DNA of 64,000 bases from Hymenopellis radicata (taxonomy: Eukaryota; Basidiomycota; Agaricomycetes; Agaricales; Physalacriaceae). Below are positions 42,567 to 54,489 of the stretch, piece after piece; the first letter of the stretch is position 1; each line of letters starts with the position of its first letter. Where the stretch lies: NCBI GenBank assembly GCA_015501595.1, contig JADNRX010000097.1:1-64000 (forward strand), written 5' to 3'. The notes beneath the pieces were generated by a model. It searched no databases and was not told the DNA's origin. It worked only from the letters and a program-made list of their open reading frames with translations. A program made the position numbers and the translations under genes.

Positions 42567-44569
42567 TCACTGCCGTGCGTCGATGTCTGGATACTCCGAC
42601 CATAAACTCGGGTGACAATGATCCAAAATGGCTTTGATGCTTTCAACGCGATCTTGCTGACTGAAGCTGAGAGTCGATGACCCCCGCAAAAAGGCCAACG
42701 CCTCCGCAATGAAGACACTCGCCATTACTTCGACGCCGTGTATCTGGCCCAGGATACTTGCAGCATATGCGCGCTGGACTTTGGGACAGATCTGAAAATG
42801 ACGTATGTCATTCATTCCTGTGCAGGATAGGCGCAGACATACCTCGCTGTCCCAACATGCCTTGCAATAGTCCAGGATAAACTGTCCGAACTTGTTCTGC
42901 AGCAGCGTCTTCCACTTTGGAGGTAACATTTCGTCCATCACTTTTACGAGCTGTACGATCACCTCAGGACGGAATAGCCGGAACTTGACACTCTGTACAA
43001 GACGGGCAAGCAGTTCCATCGATAGTTGATTATCGTGGACGGCTAGTAGACGCTGTGCCAACTTGTGGATTTGCTCTTCAGTCATCAAACCATGGCTCGC
43101 TAAAACGGAAGGTGCATCAGTTCTGGAAGAAGAAGCAGGAAGGGATACGCGCCCAGATGTTTGATTTGCATCTGCACTCATCGATAATCGCGACCTTGGA
43201 TGAATATCTGAGGTGCTGCAATGAATTACAGAGGAGCACCGCGCTTACTGTACTTTATCTCGCACTGAATTGAACATCTTTCGCCTTGTAGAGTCCGTCG
43301 AAGAGGGAGTACCCTAAACAGCGGGCTCAGTGAGCTCCCATTTGTGACAGCAGAAAACGCAGCAAACCGTTGCAGTATCGGGACCTGGAGCATAAACTTT
43401 GGAGGATGGCAAAGACCTCTGTGCCATGCGCCTTCGCACCACTGAGACCTTCTGTTCGTTACCATGCTTCTTTCTGACTCGAAGTTGTGTCGGAGACAGA
43501 TGCGAACTGCTCGATGATCGCGGCGCATCATAGAAAGGAGTTTCCTCTGTTTGGAAACCACTGTCGGAGTTCACTGTGACAAAAGGCGACAGAGGCGATG
43601 GTTTCTCCGGCTTATACGATCCCGCCACAGCTGTCGCAGAAATGGAGAAAGGGAGCGTTGGGGAAAGTGGAGTGGAAACGGTGGAAGTGGCCGGAGCCTG
43701 AGGCGCAGGCGGGAGAGTGGTTACGGCTAGCGCAGGAGTTGCGGTAGGAACCGTGGTAGGATTCAGAAGAGGCGCAGCAGAGGCGATGGTAGTCGAGGAA
43801 GTACGCTCTCCAGAGGCTTCATGTTTCCACTCTCGGTTGTGAGAAGCACCTCGATTAAATTTCCTGCGCGAACCGCCAAAAGGCACAGGGGCGACGGCAG
43901 TCTGGGAAGAATCCTCTCCAAGGGACTGATGTTTGCCTTGTCGGCTGCGAGAAGAGCCTCGACTGGACTTCTGGCGCGAACCACCTCGCTTGGTGGCCTT
44001 CTCATGACGCGCTGGAAGGAATACGTTCTCTTTCTCCAACCTATGGGGGGATGAGGTAACACGACCATTCGCAACTGGTAAAGAAGGCGTCTTCTCGGGC
44101 GTTGCAACGAGAGGCTGATTCCCTGAATGGGCTGTGCGCACAATAGGGAGTCCAACATCGTTCGAAGAAGTGGCAGGCTCAAGATACAGTGGTGGAGGCG
44201 ATACATGCTTCGGCTTCAAGGCACGGTGATACGGGGAGTGCGCGTCACTGTGCCATCAAAATTCGGGTATCCGACAAGCTGGTGAGTTTCGAGGGCTGTA
44301 GGGAATGAAGGTTGATGAAGCGTGATATCCTGGGGATCGAAAGGAAGAGACGGGTGGCCAACCTCCGATACATTGTGTTGGATGGGTGTTGAACGTATTC
44401 GGGAAGACGAGATCCATCACTGGAAGGACGATCAGCATATGGGACAGCGAATGGCTCACTTGCCTGAATTCAGCGAGGGCTGAGAGGCGTCATGAGCCTC
44501 GGGAGGGGACGTGACTTGATAGATAACAACTGGTTGCGCGTATAGCATGTATGACCAGACTAGAGACAT
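42567..44569 (-). CDS. Hypothetical protein, Ser/Pro-rich with helical C-terminal domain
   Basis: The likely start MSLVWSYMLYAQ (ATG at 44569) is followed by an intron and low-complexity Pro/Ser/Arg-rich sequence (SRGSSRSRQGKHQSL; ATSTVSTPLSPTLPFSISAT). C-terminal exons encode an all-helical domain: EEQIHKLAQRLLAVHDNQ, SVKFRLFRPEVIVQLVKVMD, GQFILDYCKACWDSE, and after an intron ICPKVQRAYAASILGQI and DRVESIKAILDHCHP, ending at 42567. The frame around 44256-44258 meets a TGA without a convincing intron, so either the model is two genes, an intron escapes me, or the gene is damaged. Family not recognised. Confidence 0.5.
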
Positions 44570-45155
44570 CGCTGGCTGGGTTTGAGTCAGGACATAGTAT
44601 CACAGAGAAAGAAGTGTGCCACTGACTTTGTAGGGGGCTTCAGGAAGTGAGGATATATAGGAAGGGAGAGACCTGGAAACAAAGGAGGAGTGGCTTCGAC
44701 AACGCGTCTTTAAATGCCCTGCAAACGGTCACATGATTATCATGGTCCATGGGAGGGACATCTTGAGACAGAGAAATAGAAAGTCGGCCTTCGGGCAGTA
44801 GTTTAACTAAGTGGTGACAGAGAGCACAACATGAGTACGCTGCTATTGTTAGGTATATGTACACTTTGTGAAAACCTAGGCTTGCATGATTAAAGTACAC
44901 AAGTACGGGATGAGAGACGTAGACACACCTGTTTAAGGAAGAAAGGACCAGATAGTCCAAAGATATGAATGCGATAGGAGTGTTACGGCTTTTGACATGA
45001 TAGTTTACGACAACTTCCGGGCCGGGGATTACCGTCGGTGGCTGTAATTTCAAATCAATCGGGAGTCCCGTCCGATTGGACTTGTTCATTTACGGCCGTC
45101 TCTCTCTTTTTCGACTAAAGACGACGGCATTGCCGACGACAGCGCCGCCTTCGCG
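44570..45155. other. Divergent promoter region upstream of the bHLH gene
   Basis: Nearly 600 bp between divergent starts. A minus-strand frame (44640-45089) has no recognisable domain and lies over the bHLH 5' region; I regard it as chance. Confidence 0.45.
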
Positions 45156-47101
45156 ATGGACTCACGCATCGACGACCAGCACCAAAAAGACTACATGTCG
45201 TCCTTTTTCCCCTCGGTTGACCTGGATCATCTTCAAAACGACTCTGGCATGGACATGATGCAGACCACGCACAATACCCAGCAAAACCAGACGATGATGC
45301 ACGGACTATGCATGCCGCCCCAGCTCGACATGGAGATGCTCGGAAGTCTTATGTCGATGCAGGGGATAGACAGCCCGCAGCATCCGCTTGGAGCCGCGTC
45401 CCCCTCTCAGACCCATTTTCCGCCCAATTCCAATCCGAATAATCCTCAGATGATCTTAGAGCAGTATAAGCTTGCTCAGCTTCAGCAGCTCCAGCAGTTG
45501 CAGAATCAGATCTTTCAGCAACAGGTGAGCTCACACACGCGTTCATTAGCTACTTGTGTAATCTACTACTGATACTCTCTAGATTGCCCTTATCAGCGGC
45601 CAACCCACAAATAATGACACTCCAATCGCTGAGCCTGTTCGTGAGCGACATGCGACATTCCATGGATTGCCCACGCCTGGTTCGTCTAATCATCCAATGC
45701 CTGTCATAGCCCTCCTGATGCTCCCTAGGCTCGTCTACCGAGCTGCGTGCTCAGCATCAGCCGCTCGAATATGTCTCTCCCATGGTTCTTAACTACCTTG
45801 ACCCCCCTACTGCCGACAACTATGGAGAGGCTATGACTCCCATGCCACATTCCATGAACCCTCAGTTTTCAGTTCCACCACGCGGTGCTACGTCCGCCCC
45901 TGCACACATCGTCTTCCGATCCAATTCTTCGGCTGACATCGACGTGGACATATCACCGTTGACGAGTCCATGGCTAGGTGCCCAACAAAACCAACATTCG
46001 TACATTCAGCGCAATAAGCGCACTGCTTCCTCAAGTGGCGATGAATCGACCTCAAAACCCTCAAAGAAGAAGCAGTCACCTGCCATTCGCCCTTACAATC
46101 CTTCCCCAGCACCCAAACGAAGTACTCGCCATTCTAAATCTACTACTTCAACTCCCTTACTTCGATCCGCGCGTTCACGCAATGGCAGCATTGTGGGAAA
46201 CGAAGTCGTCGATGATTCTCCCTCCCCCGTCGATCTATCCATGCCTCCTCCAGCCTCGACGTCCAGCCAGGCAAATATGCCGGCTTCGTCCAACCCTTCA
46301 AGTAATGTACCATCTCCATCGCTCACACCTGTTACTCCGGCCAGTATCATGAACCTCGGAAGGCTAGGTGTGAACAACACAAATAACCTTGCGCCTTGCA
46401 AGACTCAGGACAAAGGCAAATCTTCGGTTCAATCTTCGGCTACCTCGGCAGCACCTCAGCGCACTAAATCAACTAGAAGGACGTCTGTCGGAGCATCGTC
46501 GTCTACACTGAAAGCGATCCTTCCTGGTGGGTCTCGTTGTTCTGATTTCTCACTTGTATATTCACATGATCTTGTAGCTGGCTCTGCCCCCTCCCGGAGT
46601 AACACTGGCGCTCAACCGGTGGTACAGGTCCGAAAGACTTCCCATAAAGCGGCAGAACAGAAGCGCAGGGACTCGCTCAAGACCACGTTCGACGAGCTTC
46701 GGGGACTACTTCCACCTATACCTCTCCCTTCTGATGGGCGGACCCATGATGAGCCCGTGCTTCCCGGTGCTCTCCCACCGCGAGGACCGCCGAAAGCAGG
46801 AAGTGACGGGCCCAATAAGGCTGTGAGCAAGCTGCAGTTGCTGATGTGTGGGAACGAGTTTATACGGCAGTTGAAGGCCAGGGTGGAAAGGCGGGATGAA
46901 GAGATTACAAAGCTGCGCAATGAGATTGGCCGGTTGAGAGGTGCGCTGGTGACCACGGCGCCGGGAATCTTGGAGGAAGGCGAGCATCTGGATCTGGAGA
47001 AGGATTTGGATGAGATCGAGTCTTTGACTTTAGGTTTTGGACGGGGTACGATGCTTGGTGTTGATGAGGATGCGGATGAGGAGGGCGATGGCGATGATTA
47101 A
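45156..47101 (+). CDS. Basic helix-loop-helix transcription factor
   Basis: The ATG at 45156 opens MDSRIDDQHQKDYMSSFFPS. The N-terminal half is Gln/Asn/Met-rich, including EQYKLAQLQQLQQLQNQIFQ, followed by a Ser/Pro-rich region (KKKQSPAIRPYNPSPAPKRS). The DNA-binding domain near the C-terminus has the basic region RKTSHKAAEQKRRDSLKTTF and helix 1 DELRGLLPPIPLP, a long loop, then helix 2 AVSKLQLLMCGNEFIRQL running into a coiled coil (RRDEEITKLRNEIGRLRG). The His-Glu-Arg pattern of the basic region fits E-box binding. It ends in an acidic tail. Introns near 45523-45582, 45674-45729 and 46525-46577. Targets unknown. Confidence 0.88.
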
Positions 47102-47559
47102 GTACCGTGTTGTTGTATGCCAGCATTATGTATGTTTATTTAATATGCGATGAATATTAAAGCTCAACTACTGTACTGTACACCTTTGAGGTGAGGTGAA
47201 TTTAATATAATGCATGGCTATTGGCGTCAACTCGCTTATCGCTTCCACATTCTTCCCAGTCAGACCGAACGCACGACCTTTTTTTCGGGCAGGCGGTAAG
47301 ATGAGGGGCCTTTTGTACAGATTACGAGGCTGCAGTGCCTGCGCAGTTGACAGTACATGTACAGGACGCGGGTAGCTTTGGACACACAAACAAGAGTCAG
47401 AGTCATACACGAGAAGCTTCGAACTGATCGGGATCGTCCGTGACTCTTGCACATCAACCATCATCAGTGTCCTATGCATGCTAAGCGCGCACCTCACCAT
47501 GACAATAAAAGCTCTGGGTTATCGATTCCCGTCTACCCTTCGTTTTTATCTCCCCCGTC

Positions 47560-50107
47560 ATGTCATCGCCACATTCCCAACTCACGCGCCTCCAACTCGG
47601 AGTCTGGACTGTTGCGATCTTGAACGACACCAAGCCTGCTCTGCGCAAAGCATTCGATAGCTTTGTCTCTTCATTATCAATTTATCGCCGCGTGGCGTAC
47701 GATATCTATAATGCTGAGCGACTCATCTCTGTTCTATACTTGCTGTGTATGCTATGGGAGATTGTGGCTCCTGCGCTTGTTCTGTACACATCGAACGATT
47801 TGCTTGCATGCGTGAGCGCCACTCTTTCTGAACTCATTGTATGCCCGGCTGATTTTATGTCAGATTGAAAGAAGTCTTCAGCAAGGAAAACCCGAGGCGG
47901 CAAGGATCTGCTGGAACTTGGGCGCCCACGTTTTCATGAGCGGGATTTCAGCAATCGAGTCTTGGACGCGGTCAGTATCATGATTGACTTCATTTCGTGT
48001 AGCCATTCTCATCGAGTTTCTAGTGACACTATTGCTCAACCGCGCCTCGAGATGGCCTTCAGGCTACATTGCGAGTTTCAATTAATGCAGAGTGAGCTAA
48101 GTTTTCTGTGGCGAGAATTCATCAATCACTGATGTGATGGGTCTCACAGCTCACCTGAATCTGGATGTCCCGACATCGCTAAGTAGGCTCTCATTTCCTA
48201 GGAACCTTGGGTTCAGATTGACAGGTTCTTAGATCCTTTGACTAGAAAGAAGATTCGGCTCGAGTCTCTGGCGTATCTTGTCATTCGTGTGGTCGAGACG
48301 ATCATCGCCTTCCTACAAGTCATCACTCAAGTCGGCCTTCTCATGTACTTGACATCCAATTCGCCCGTACTTCTGGTATTATCTCTTGCTGAGCCCATCC
48401 ACTCTGTGACAACGCGGCGTACATTGTATAACACACGTGGGTTCAGAGAGTATATCAACGCTGTCATTCGTTGATGTATGTTCTTTAGCACATGTTTCGC
48501 ATACAGAGAACTCGGATTATCAACGGTCGAACAGCTTGGTAGCAATGAGTGCCCCGACATTCAGATCCAAAGTGCTGTCTAGTAACCTCGTGTCGTATAT
48601 CTTGGACGGTATGCTGTTTTTCATCATTGATACCAGAACTCTGAGCCAGTTCTTCTAACTAGAATACAAACGATCTTCTGCCATTCTGCTCAGCAAGGGC
48701 TTGTCTACTAGCGATTCTCCACGGGAGATGTATAGGCTGAGATTGACGCCACTGAACGATATTGCTTCAGCCGTTCTCAGAGACTCTAACATAGTGCGTG
48801 GTGGAACTTGCCATGGATATGCTTGTTTACTCGCCTTCTCCTAGGTTTACTTCGCCATCGTTGCGATGATGAGCCCGGGGAAGTTTTCCCCGGCCATCAT
48901 GTTTTCTCTCATGAAGACTTGTGAGAAGATTGATCACACCATACACAGCGCCATACGAGAAATGGCCTACTCTCAAGCTGCCGCCTCCGAACTTCGGGCA
49001 CTATACGATATACAGAACGTAAGCTCGTGTCATTACGGATGGGACAGTCGCTTACCCTCGTTCTGGACTCGACTCAAGCAATGAAGGAATGGCATTTGAC
49101 CTTCGGTGACTTCCTTTTCTTTTCGCTTATCTTTGCTTTGCTAAAAACGTACAGTAACGTGTCTTTCACGTACCCCGGCGGCAAAACAGTGAAACCCGCG
49201 CTTGCGAACGTCTCGTTTTCCATTTCTGCTGGCCAGCTAGTCGTCATTGTCGGTGCGAACGGCAGCGGAAAGTCGACCATCATCAAACTTCTCACCCGTT
49301 TGTACGACACGACGTCCGATCCGGAGTCTCTTCTTCTCGATGGTCTACCTCTTTCGCAATACTGCATATCGGACCTCCGTCGTGCCACGGCTGTTCTCAC
49401 ACAGGACAACTCTCTGTTCTCCCTTTCGTTAGGGGAGAATATAGGCATCGGGTATCCCGACAAGGCGGGCGACGACGAGATGGTTGCCCAGGCCGCCGAA
49501 CTAGGCGGTGCCACGCACTGTGTGGACAAGTTTGAGTCTGGGAAGGACACTGTCTTGGACGAGAAACTGTTATCCACGCCCCGTATGGCTAACGTGTTGA
49601 GTTCGGATACAGAGCATCCATTGGCGGTGAAACTGGCGGAACTCAAGAAGAATACCGAGATATCAGGTGGAGAGAAGCAGAGAATTCTTGCGTAGGTGTT
49701 GCATACCTTTTCTTCTGGCCTTTGTTCATTGGCTTGCCAGGTCGCGCACCTTCATGCGCCTTCAATCAAAGGCCATCAGGTTTGTTGTTGTCGACGAGCC
49801 CACCTCCGCGTTAGACTCTGAGGGAGAGATGAACCTCTTCGACAATCTGATAAAGGCCAGAGAAGGGAAGACGATGATATTCGTTACCCATAGGTTTGGG
49901 CATTTGGTAAAGCGGGCAGATCTTATTCTGTAAGTGTTATTGTCTCAACCTCGTTTCTTCTGCCGTAACGAGAATGTGTCTAGATGCATGAAGGGTGGTG
50001 CCATCGTCGAGTCGGGCAGCCACGAGACGCTGATCTCGCAAGATGGAGAATATGCAAAGTTGTACAACATCCAGGCCAAAGCGTTCGTTGACGATATCGG
50101 CGCATAG
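47560..50107 (+). pseudogene. ABC half-transporter, right-arm copy (frameshift before the ATP-binding domain)
   Basis: Same architecture as the left copy: MSSPHSQLTRLQLGVWTVAI, membrane segments including LAYLVIRVVETIIAFLQVIT, SPGKFSPAIMFSLMKTCEKI, then Walker A GANGSGKST, signature ISGGEKQR, Walker B VVVDEPTSALD, ending KAFVDDIGA with a TAG at 50105-50107. The membrane-domain exon is in frame here (48364-48366 CCC). After LYDIQN at about 49022 one extra base relative to the left arm (GTAAGCTCG for GTAACTCA) shifts the frame, and a stop follows after ~20 codons, separating membrane and ATP-binding parts unless rescued by splicing. Confidence 0.7.
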
Positions 50108-50600
50108 ACTTTTAGTACGTAGTGGTCTCCGTGTACACTAGGAGGGACTGTACTTAGACTTAGATGTGGTATGTAGCATGTGTGCACCAGCACATGACTG
50201 TGGACTTAGTCTGTTTTTACGTATCCCCATTGAGCAACACAAACAGAGTTGGATGAATTTGTATTTGTCCTTTCCAACACGCCACAACAAGCTACCACTG
50301 AACCACATCAGACGAGACCCTGCTAGCTCGCTCTCAATTGCCTGAATTATTTGAAAGGTCTCTTTTGTGTCTCTGTTTTTTTCCTGCAGGTGCGGCGACA
50401 CGGACCTCGCTAACCACGAAAGGAAGTTCCAGCACATCGATGAAATAGAGTGTATGGTGCTTCTTCCACGTCCATCAATGCATGCTGCCAAGAAGACGAA
50501 CGAGAACAATAAGCCACGGACGCACTTGAGTGATGGATTACGCGCTGTGGGGACGGATATAATTTGAAGAGACTCACCATTCCGAATCTGCTATGGCGAA
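50108..50600. other. ABC-P450 intergenic region, right arm
   Basis: Counterpart of 26905-27380 in the left arm; no gene seen in either. Probably the P450 promoter plus the ABC 3' UTR. Confidence 0.5.
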
Positions 50601-52654
50601 ATGCTAGCTGCTATCTCTCTTTCATTCTTGTGTCTCTGCTCCACGATTTACACGATTTTTTTCGTGCGCAGGTCGTTGAATCCGCTTTACAGGCTTCCGG
50701 GACCTCCAGTGCGCGGTTTCTTTGGCAGTCATCTCAAGCATGTTACGGGGTGAGCGCTCTCTCTCTATATTGAAATCACATCCTTACATGAACGTCCCCC
50801 GCTAGTGCTCAAAGTGGCTACAAAGTCTACGGGTTTTTGGAGAAACGATATGGACGTTCTGTCCGAATCCGTGGCGCTTTTCCCGTACGTGTTTCATCCT
50901 TTACGACGGTCCTCAGCTAACACACGCGCAAAGTGGGAAGAGCGTCTACTCACGATGGATCCCGTATCCATGGCGCACATCCTGAAGAATGCGGACCTCT
51001 ATCAAAAACCGGCATTGTCGCGTCGCCTGATCACGAGCCTCATAGGATGCGGATTGCTCGCGGCCGAAGGGCACGTGTATCAGCGCCAACGACGCGTCCT
51101 CCTCCCCGCGTTCTCGAACCATAATCTTCGGGGATTCTCCTCGGTTGTATTAAAGAAAGGTATACAACTCAAGGAGAAGTGGTTGGAGATTATGAAGGAA
51201 ACAAGTTTGAATGAAGGCGCCATGACGCTGGACATTGGCAGTTGGATCAGTCGGGCGACTTTTGATGTTATGGGTCTTGCTGGTTAGTTTGCGCCCTCCC
51301 TCCTACCAGGATTGTCTATTGAGTCCGCCCTCAGGATTTGATTACGACTTTAACGCGATTGAGGACGAATCAAATTCGCTCTTCCGAGCCTATGTTGAGA
51401 TGTTCCAGAAGTGCGCTGCTCAACATGGTTTGTGGGAGACGGTGGTGGCATATTCGCCTTTCTTTAGGTGGCTGTTCGTGAGTTACTGAATATCTCACAC
51501 GATCGGACCGTCAGTGCTCATCTATGTTCCGCTTAGCCTGATAGAGTCGCTCAACGATGTCGATCTACAATTCATCGTATTGCTGGGCAGCTGATACAAG
51601 AAAAGAAACAGAAGCTCGCGCACGATGAGAAGAACGAGCATCTTCAGTCTGGAAATGACTTACTTGCTCTCATGCGTTAGTTATTTCTCCTCTTTCCACG
51701 CTCTTTCAATATAATGACATCCTGTCTGCAGTAAAATCCAACTCGGACCCTGCTCTCCCTCCAGAAGCCAAGATGTCGGATGGCGATCTCCTCGACAACA
51801 TCAACACGCTGATGTTCGCCGGCTCGGATACGTCCTCCCTCTCCGTGATCTGGACACTTGTCCTTCTCGCCCGGAACACATCTATCCAGGACCAGCTCAG
51901 AAACGAGCTCTTGTCTGTCCTTCCTGCGAACCACGACCTGTCTGACCTAGAAGGGGAATCCTTGCAGAAAGTAGTCTCATCGCTGCCACTGCTGAACAAC
52001 GTGTTACGGGAGTCCTTGCGCCTTATTCCCCCAGTCCACTCGTCGCTGCGCGAAGCTACAAGAACGGACGAGGTGCCAACTATGTATCCTGTTCGACCAA
52101 AGGACAAGCGTCAGCCGGAGACACAGAGTTTTACTGTACCAAAGGGAACATTCGTTCATATTTGCGTGGAAGCGTTCAATTTGGACAAGACGGTGTGGGG
52201 AGAGGATGCTTGGGAGTTCAAGTAAGTGTTACGCTACTTGACCTCGTCCCGGACTGAGTGTTAAATGTAGTCCTGACCGTTGGGATTGTCTGCCGGATAG
52301 AGTATCAAAGCAACCAGGTGTATTTTCGCATTTGCTCACATTCTCTGCGGGACCTCGAGTATGTTCTGCATTCTTTCGGTTCACGCAGTTGACTCGTTTG
52401 TAAGGCATGTACCGGGATGCGGGTGTCGCTCACTGAGATGAAATTACTGCTCTTCATCCTCCTGACCAATTTTACCTTCAAAACACATCCTGACTATCAA
52501 ATTCTCAAGGTTAACAAGTGAGTCAATTGATTCTGCTGCTCTTCTCGTCTGAAGATGTCTTGTTAGAGTGTTGACGAGACCTCATCTCGCTGGAAAGGAA
52601 GCAGACGGAATGCAATGTCCCTTATTAGTCTCGCGGTTCCAGCAAATTCAATGA
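50601..52654 (+). CDS. Cytochrome P450 monooxygenase, intact right-arm copy
   Basis: The ATG at 50601 gives a membrane anchor (MLAAISLSFLCLCSTIYTIF) and LPGPPVRGFFGSHLKHVTG. Introns then join KVYGFLEKRYGRSVRIRGAF to WEERLLTMDPVSMAHILKN. The exon with AFSNHNLRGFSSVVLKKGI is in frame, unlike the left copy. Further: LMFAGSDTSSLSVIWTL (I-helix with oxygen-binding Thr), NVLRESLRLIPPVH (ExxR), PDRW, and FSAGPR-ACTG (haem Cys). It ends MQCPLLVSRFQQIQ with a stop at 52652-52654. All P450 hallmarks are present and every intron I checked keeps frame. It resembles the multigene P450 families of mushrooms; substrate unknown. Confidence 0.9.
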
Positions 52655-53248
52655 ATGATGTATCAAGTTCTTGTTTGTACAGGGTAATGTCCTTCGTAGT
52701 CTGTACTATTAGCTTGCAATTTTATTTTGTCCATGCGGCCAACGTCACGCCCACCACGCCCTCAAAGGCACCGAACAGGCAGGAAACTTTCAAGCCGTAA
52801 TGACCAAGAATGCTCAAAGGTGCATGGATCGGACAGACTTCGCGCATGAACGATAGATATCCGCCGGAGCAGCGACCACTCCGGGCCTCATCCACCTTGA
52901 CCCCAGCATCATCCGAAGCGATGCGCCGAACAACTCAATCTAAGTGTTAGGCATGACCATACACTCTTAGTAGGAAAGGCCCCGCCATCCCGAGCAGTCA
53001 TTAGGGTGCAGTTCGTACCTGTCCGATATCTAGTTCGTGGCTTTCAACGGCTTCCCAGATATCATGTGGACTTGATGGAGACCGTTATAAACCACTCTAT
53101 GCCCAGTTCTCGCGAAGCCATCGCATGAGATCATTCTAAGGAGAGAAGGCAACGGGGCGTGGAATTTAGTTGTCTTTCCAATGATGGCGGTGAGTAATAC
53201 AAGACTCGCTGATAGTGTCCACACCCTCTAAATATCGTGCAGACGTCT
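52655..53248. other. P450 / F-box convergent region, right arm
   Basis: 3' flanks of two convergent genes. Corresponds to 24443-24850 in the left arm but is about 190 bp longer; no conserved frame. Confidence 0.45.
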
Positions 53249-54489
53249 CTAGAATGCAAACAACCCCTTCGAAAACGTCTTTGGAAAGAGCACACCAACA
53301 TCTTTCACCATGGAAGCGTTACCCATGGTTATGATATGATCAGCGTCATCCACGACGTAAATCATCGTCAACGACGGCAAAGACGCTATAAGATTGTCGA
53401 GGTCCGCGATAGTAGACAGCAGCAGCGATTTCTGAAGTGAGTGCACGGGGCCCGATTGCTGAAATGACTGCACGGGGCCCAAGTACGATATCGTAAAAAC
53501 TCTGGGGAGCCAGCGCACCGGGTAGCAAGGATGGAAGCGACGAGGCTGATCCACCAAGTAACGCAACCCTCTACACAGCTCGCCATGGACTTGGTGTCCA
53601 ACCTGAGCTTCAAGTGTGCGACAGAAATGGCGGGAATTACTGCCGTCTGGAGCTCGCTACCAGTATAGAAAGCATTACGTTCCCCATACAGAGACAGAAT
53701 GTTCACTGAGGGCGGAAGCCCTCCCGCGATGATTTTATACGCTGCCACTATTTCCTCGCCTTCACTGAAGGAAAATTCCAGCTCTTCGAGGTGTGGCATG
53801 TAACCTGACTGATGCGTGAGCCATGCTCCAAACTGCTGCATTCCGCCAGGATCCAGCGATACGCTGAGAGTCCGCAAGTGGTCAAGCAGTACTGGACCGC
53901 CCTCCAGAGGAGTGTACACATCATCAGCGGACGTTTCGCCTCCTACTAGGGAAAACTGGCGGACTCCGATATCGCGCAAGAAGCCGAGGTTGGCCAAGAA
54001 GGGATCAGCAATGATCATAGAGATGGAGGATGGATGGTGCATGGCTTCCCTTTCGCGGAAGCACGCGAACATGCGATCGAGGAGCACTGCCCATTCAGAA
54101 ACGGAGTCCGATAACTCCAGAGTTACGTGGCAAATTTTCGGTAAGGTGGGGATTAAGGCCATCACCCACGCGACGAATACGTCCTTGCCGACTTGGTGCC
54201 AGTGGCTGGGAGTAGACAGTCCAATACGTCTCGTGTAGTGCAGGATGTGGGGGGAGCGCTTAGCGACAGATGTGAAGCGGATGAAGGGCCCGGAAACGAG
54301 GAATGTTTCGGAATTGTGGAGAGGCGGGGAGGTATTAAGTACTTTTCCGGGTTCCAGACAGATTGAGGAAAAGAGGTGTCGCTGGCTGGAGGCAGTCCAT
54401 GACCGACACACGAGAGAGTATTTTCGAAGAGCCGTCACATCGTCTTTATCACATTCGATGATACGGTCTATCAGCTCTTGCGGCAACAT
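53249..54489 (-). pseudogene. F-box protein, right-arm copy with frameshift
   Basis: Same start as the intact copy (MLPQELIDRIIECDKDD, ATG at 54489). The frame holds to LVASILATRCAGSP. There the run of four C (plus-strand GGGG 53504-53507) replaces five in the left copy, so the frame leaves the family sequence; the correct tail (TISYLGPVQS ... HIITMGNASMVKDVG) continues in another frame to 53249. A 27-bp tandem duplication follows the lesion. A truncated protein with an aberrant tail would still retain the F-box. Confidence 0.85.

Noticed and set aside
44640..45089. 149-codon minus-strand frame upstream of the bHLH gene
   Set aside because: No recognisable domain, and it covers the expected promoter and 5' UTR of the bHLH gene.
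52615..52800. Short hydrophobic frame after the P450 with a counterpart at 24565-24834
   Set aside because: Similarity is expected from the arm duplication; frame and C-terminus are not conserved between copies, and it overlaps the P450 last exon on the right.
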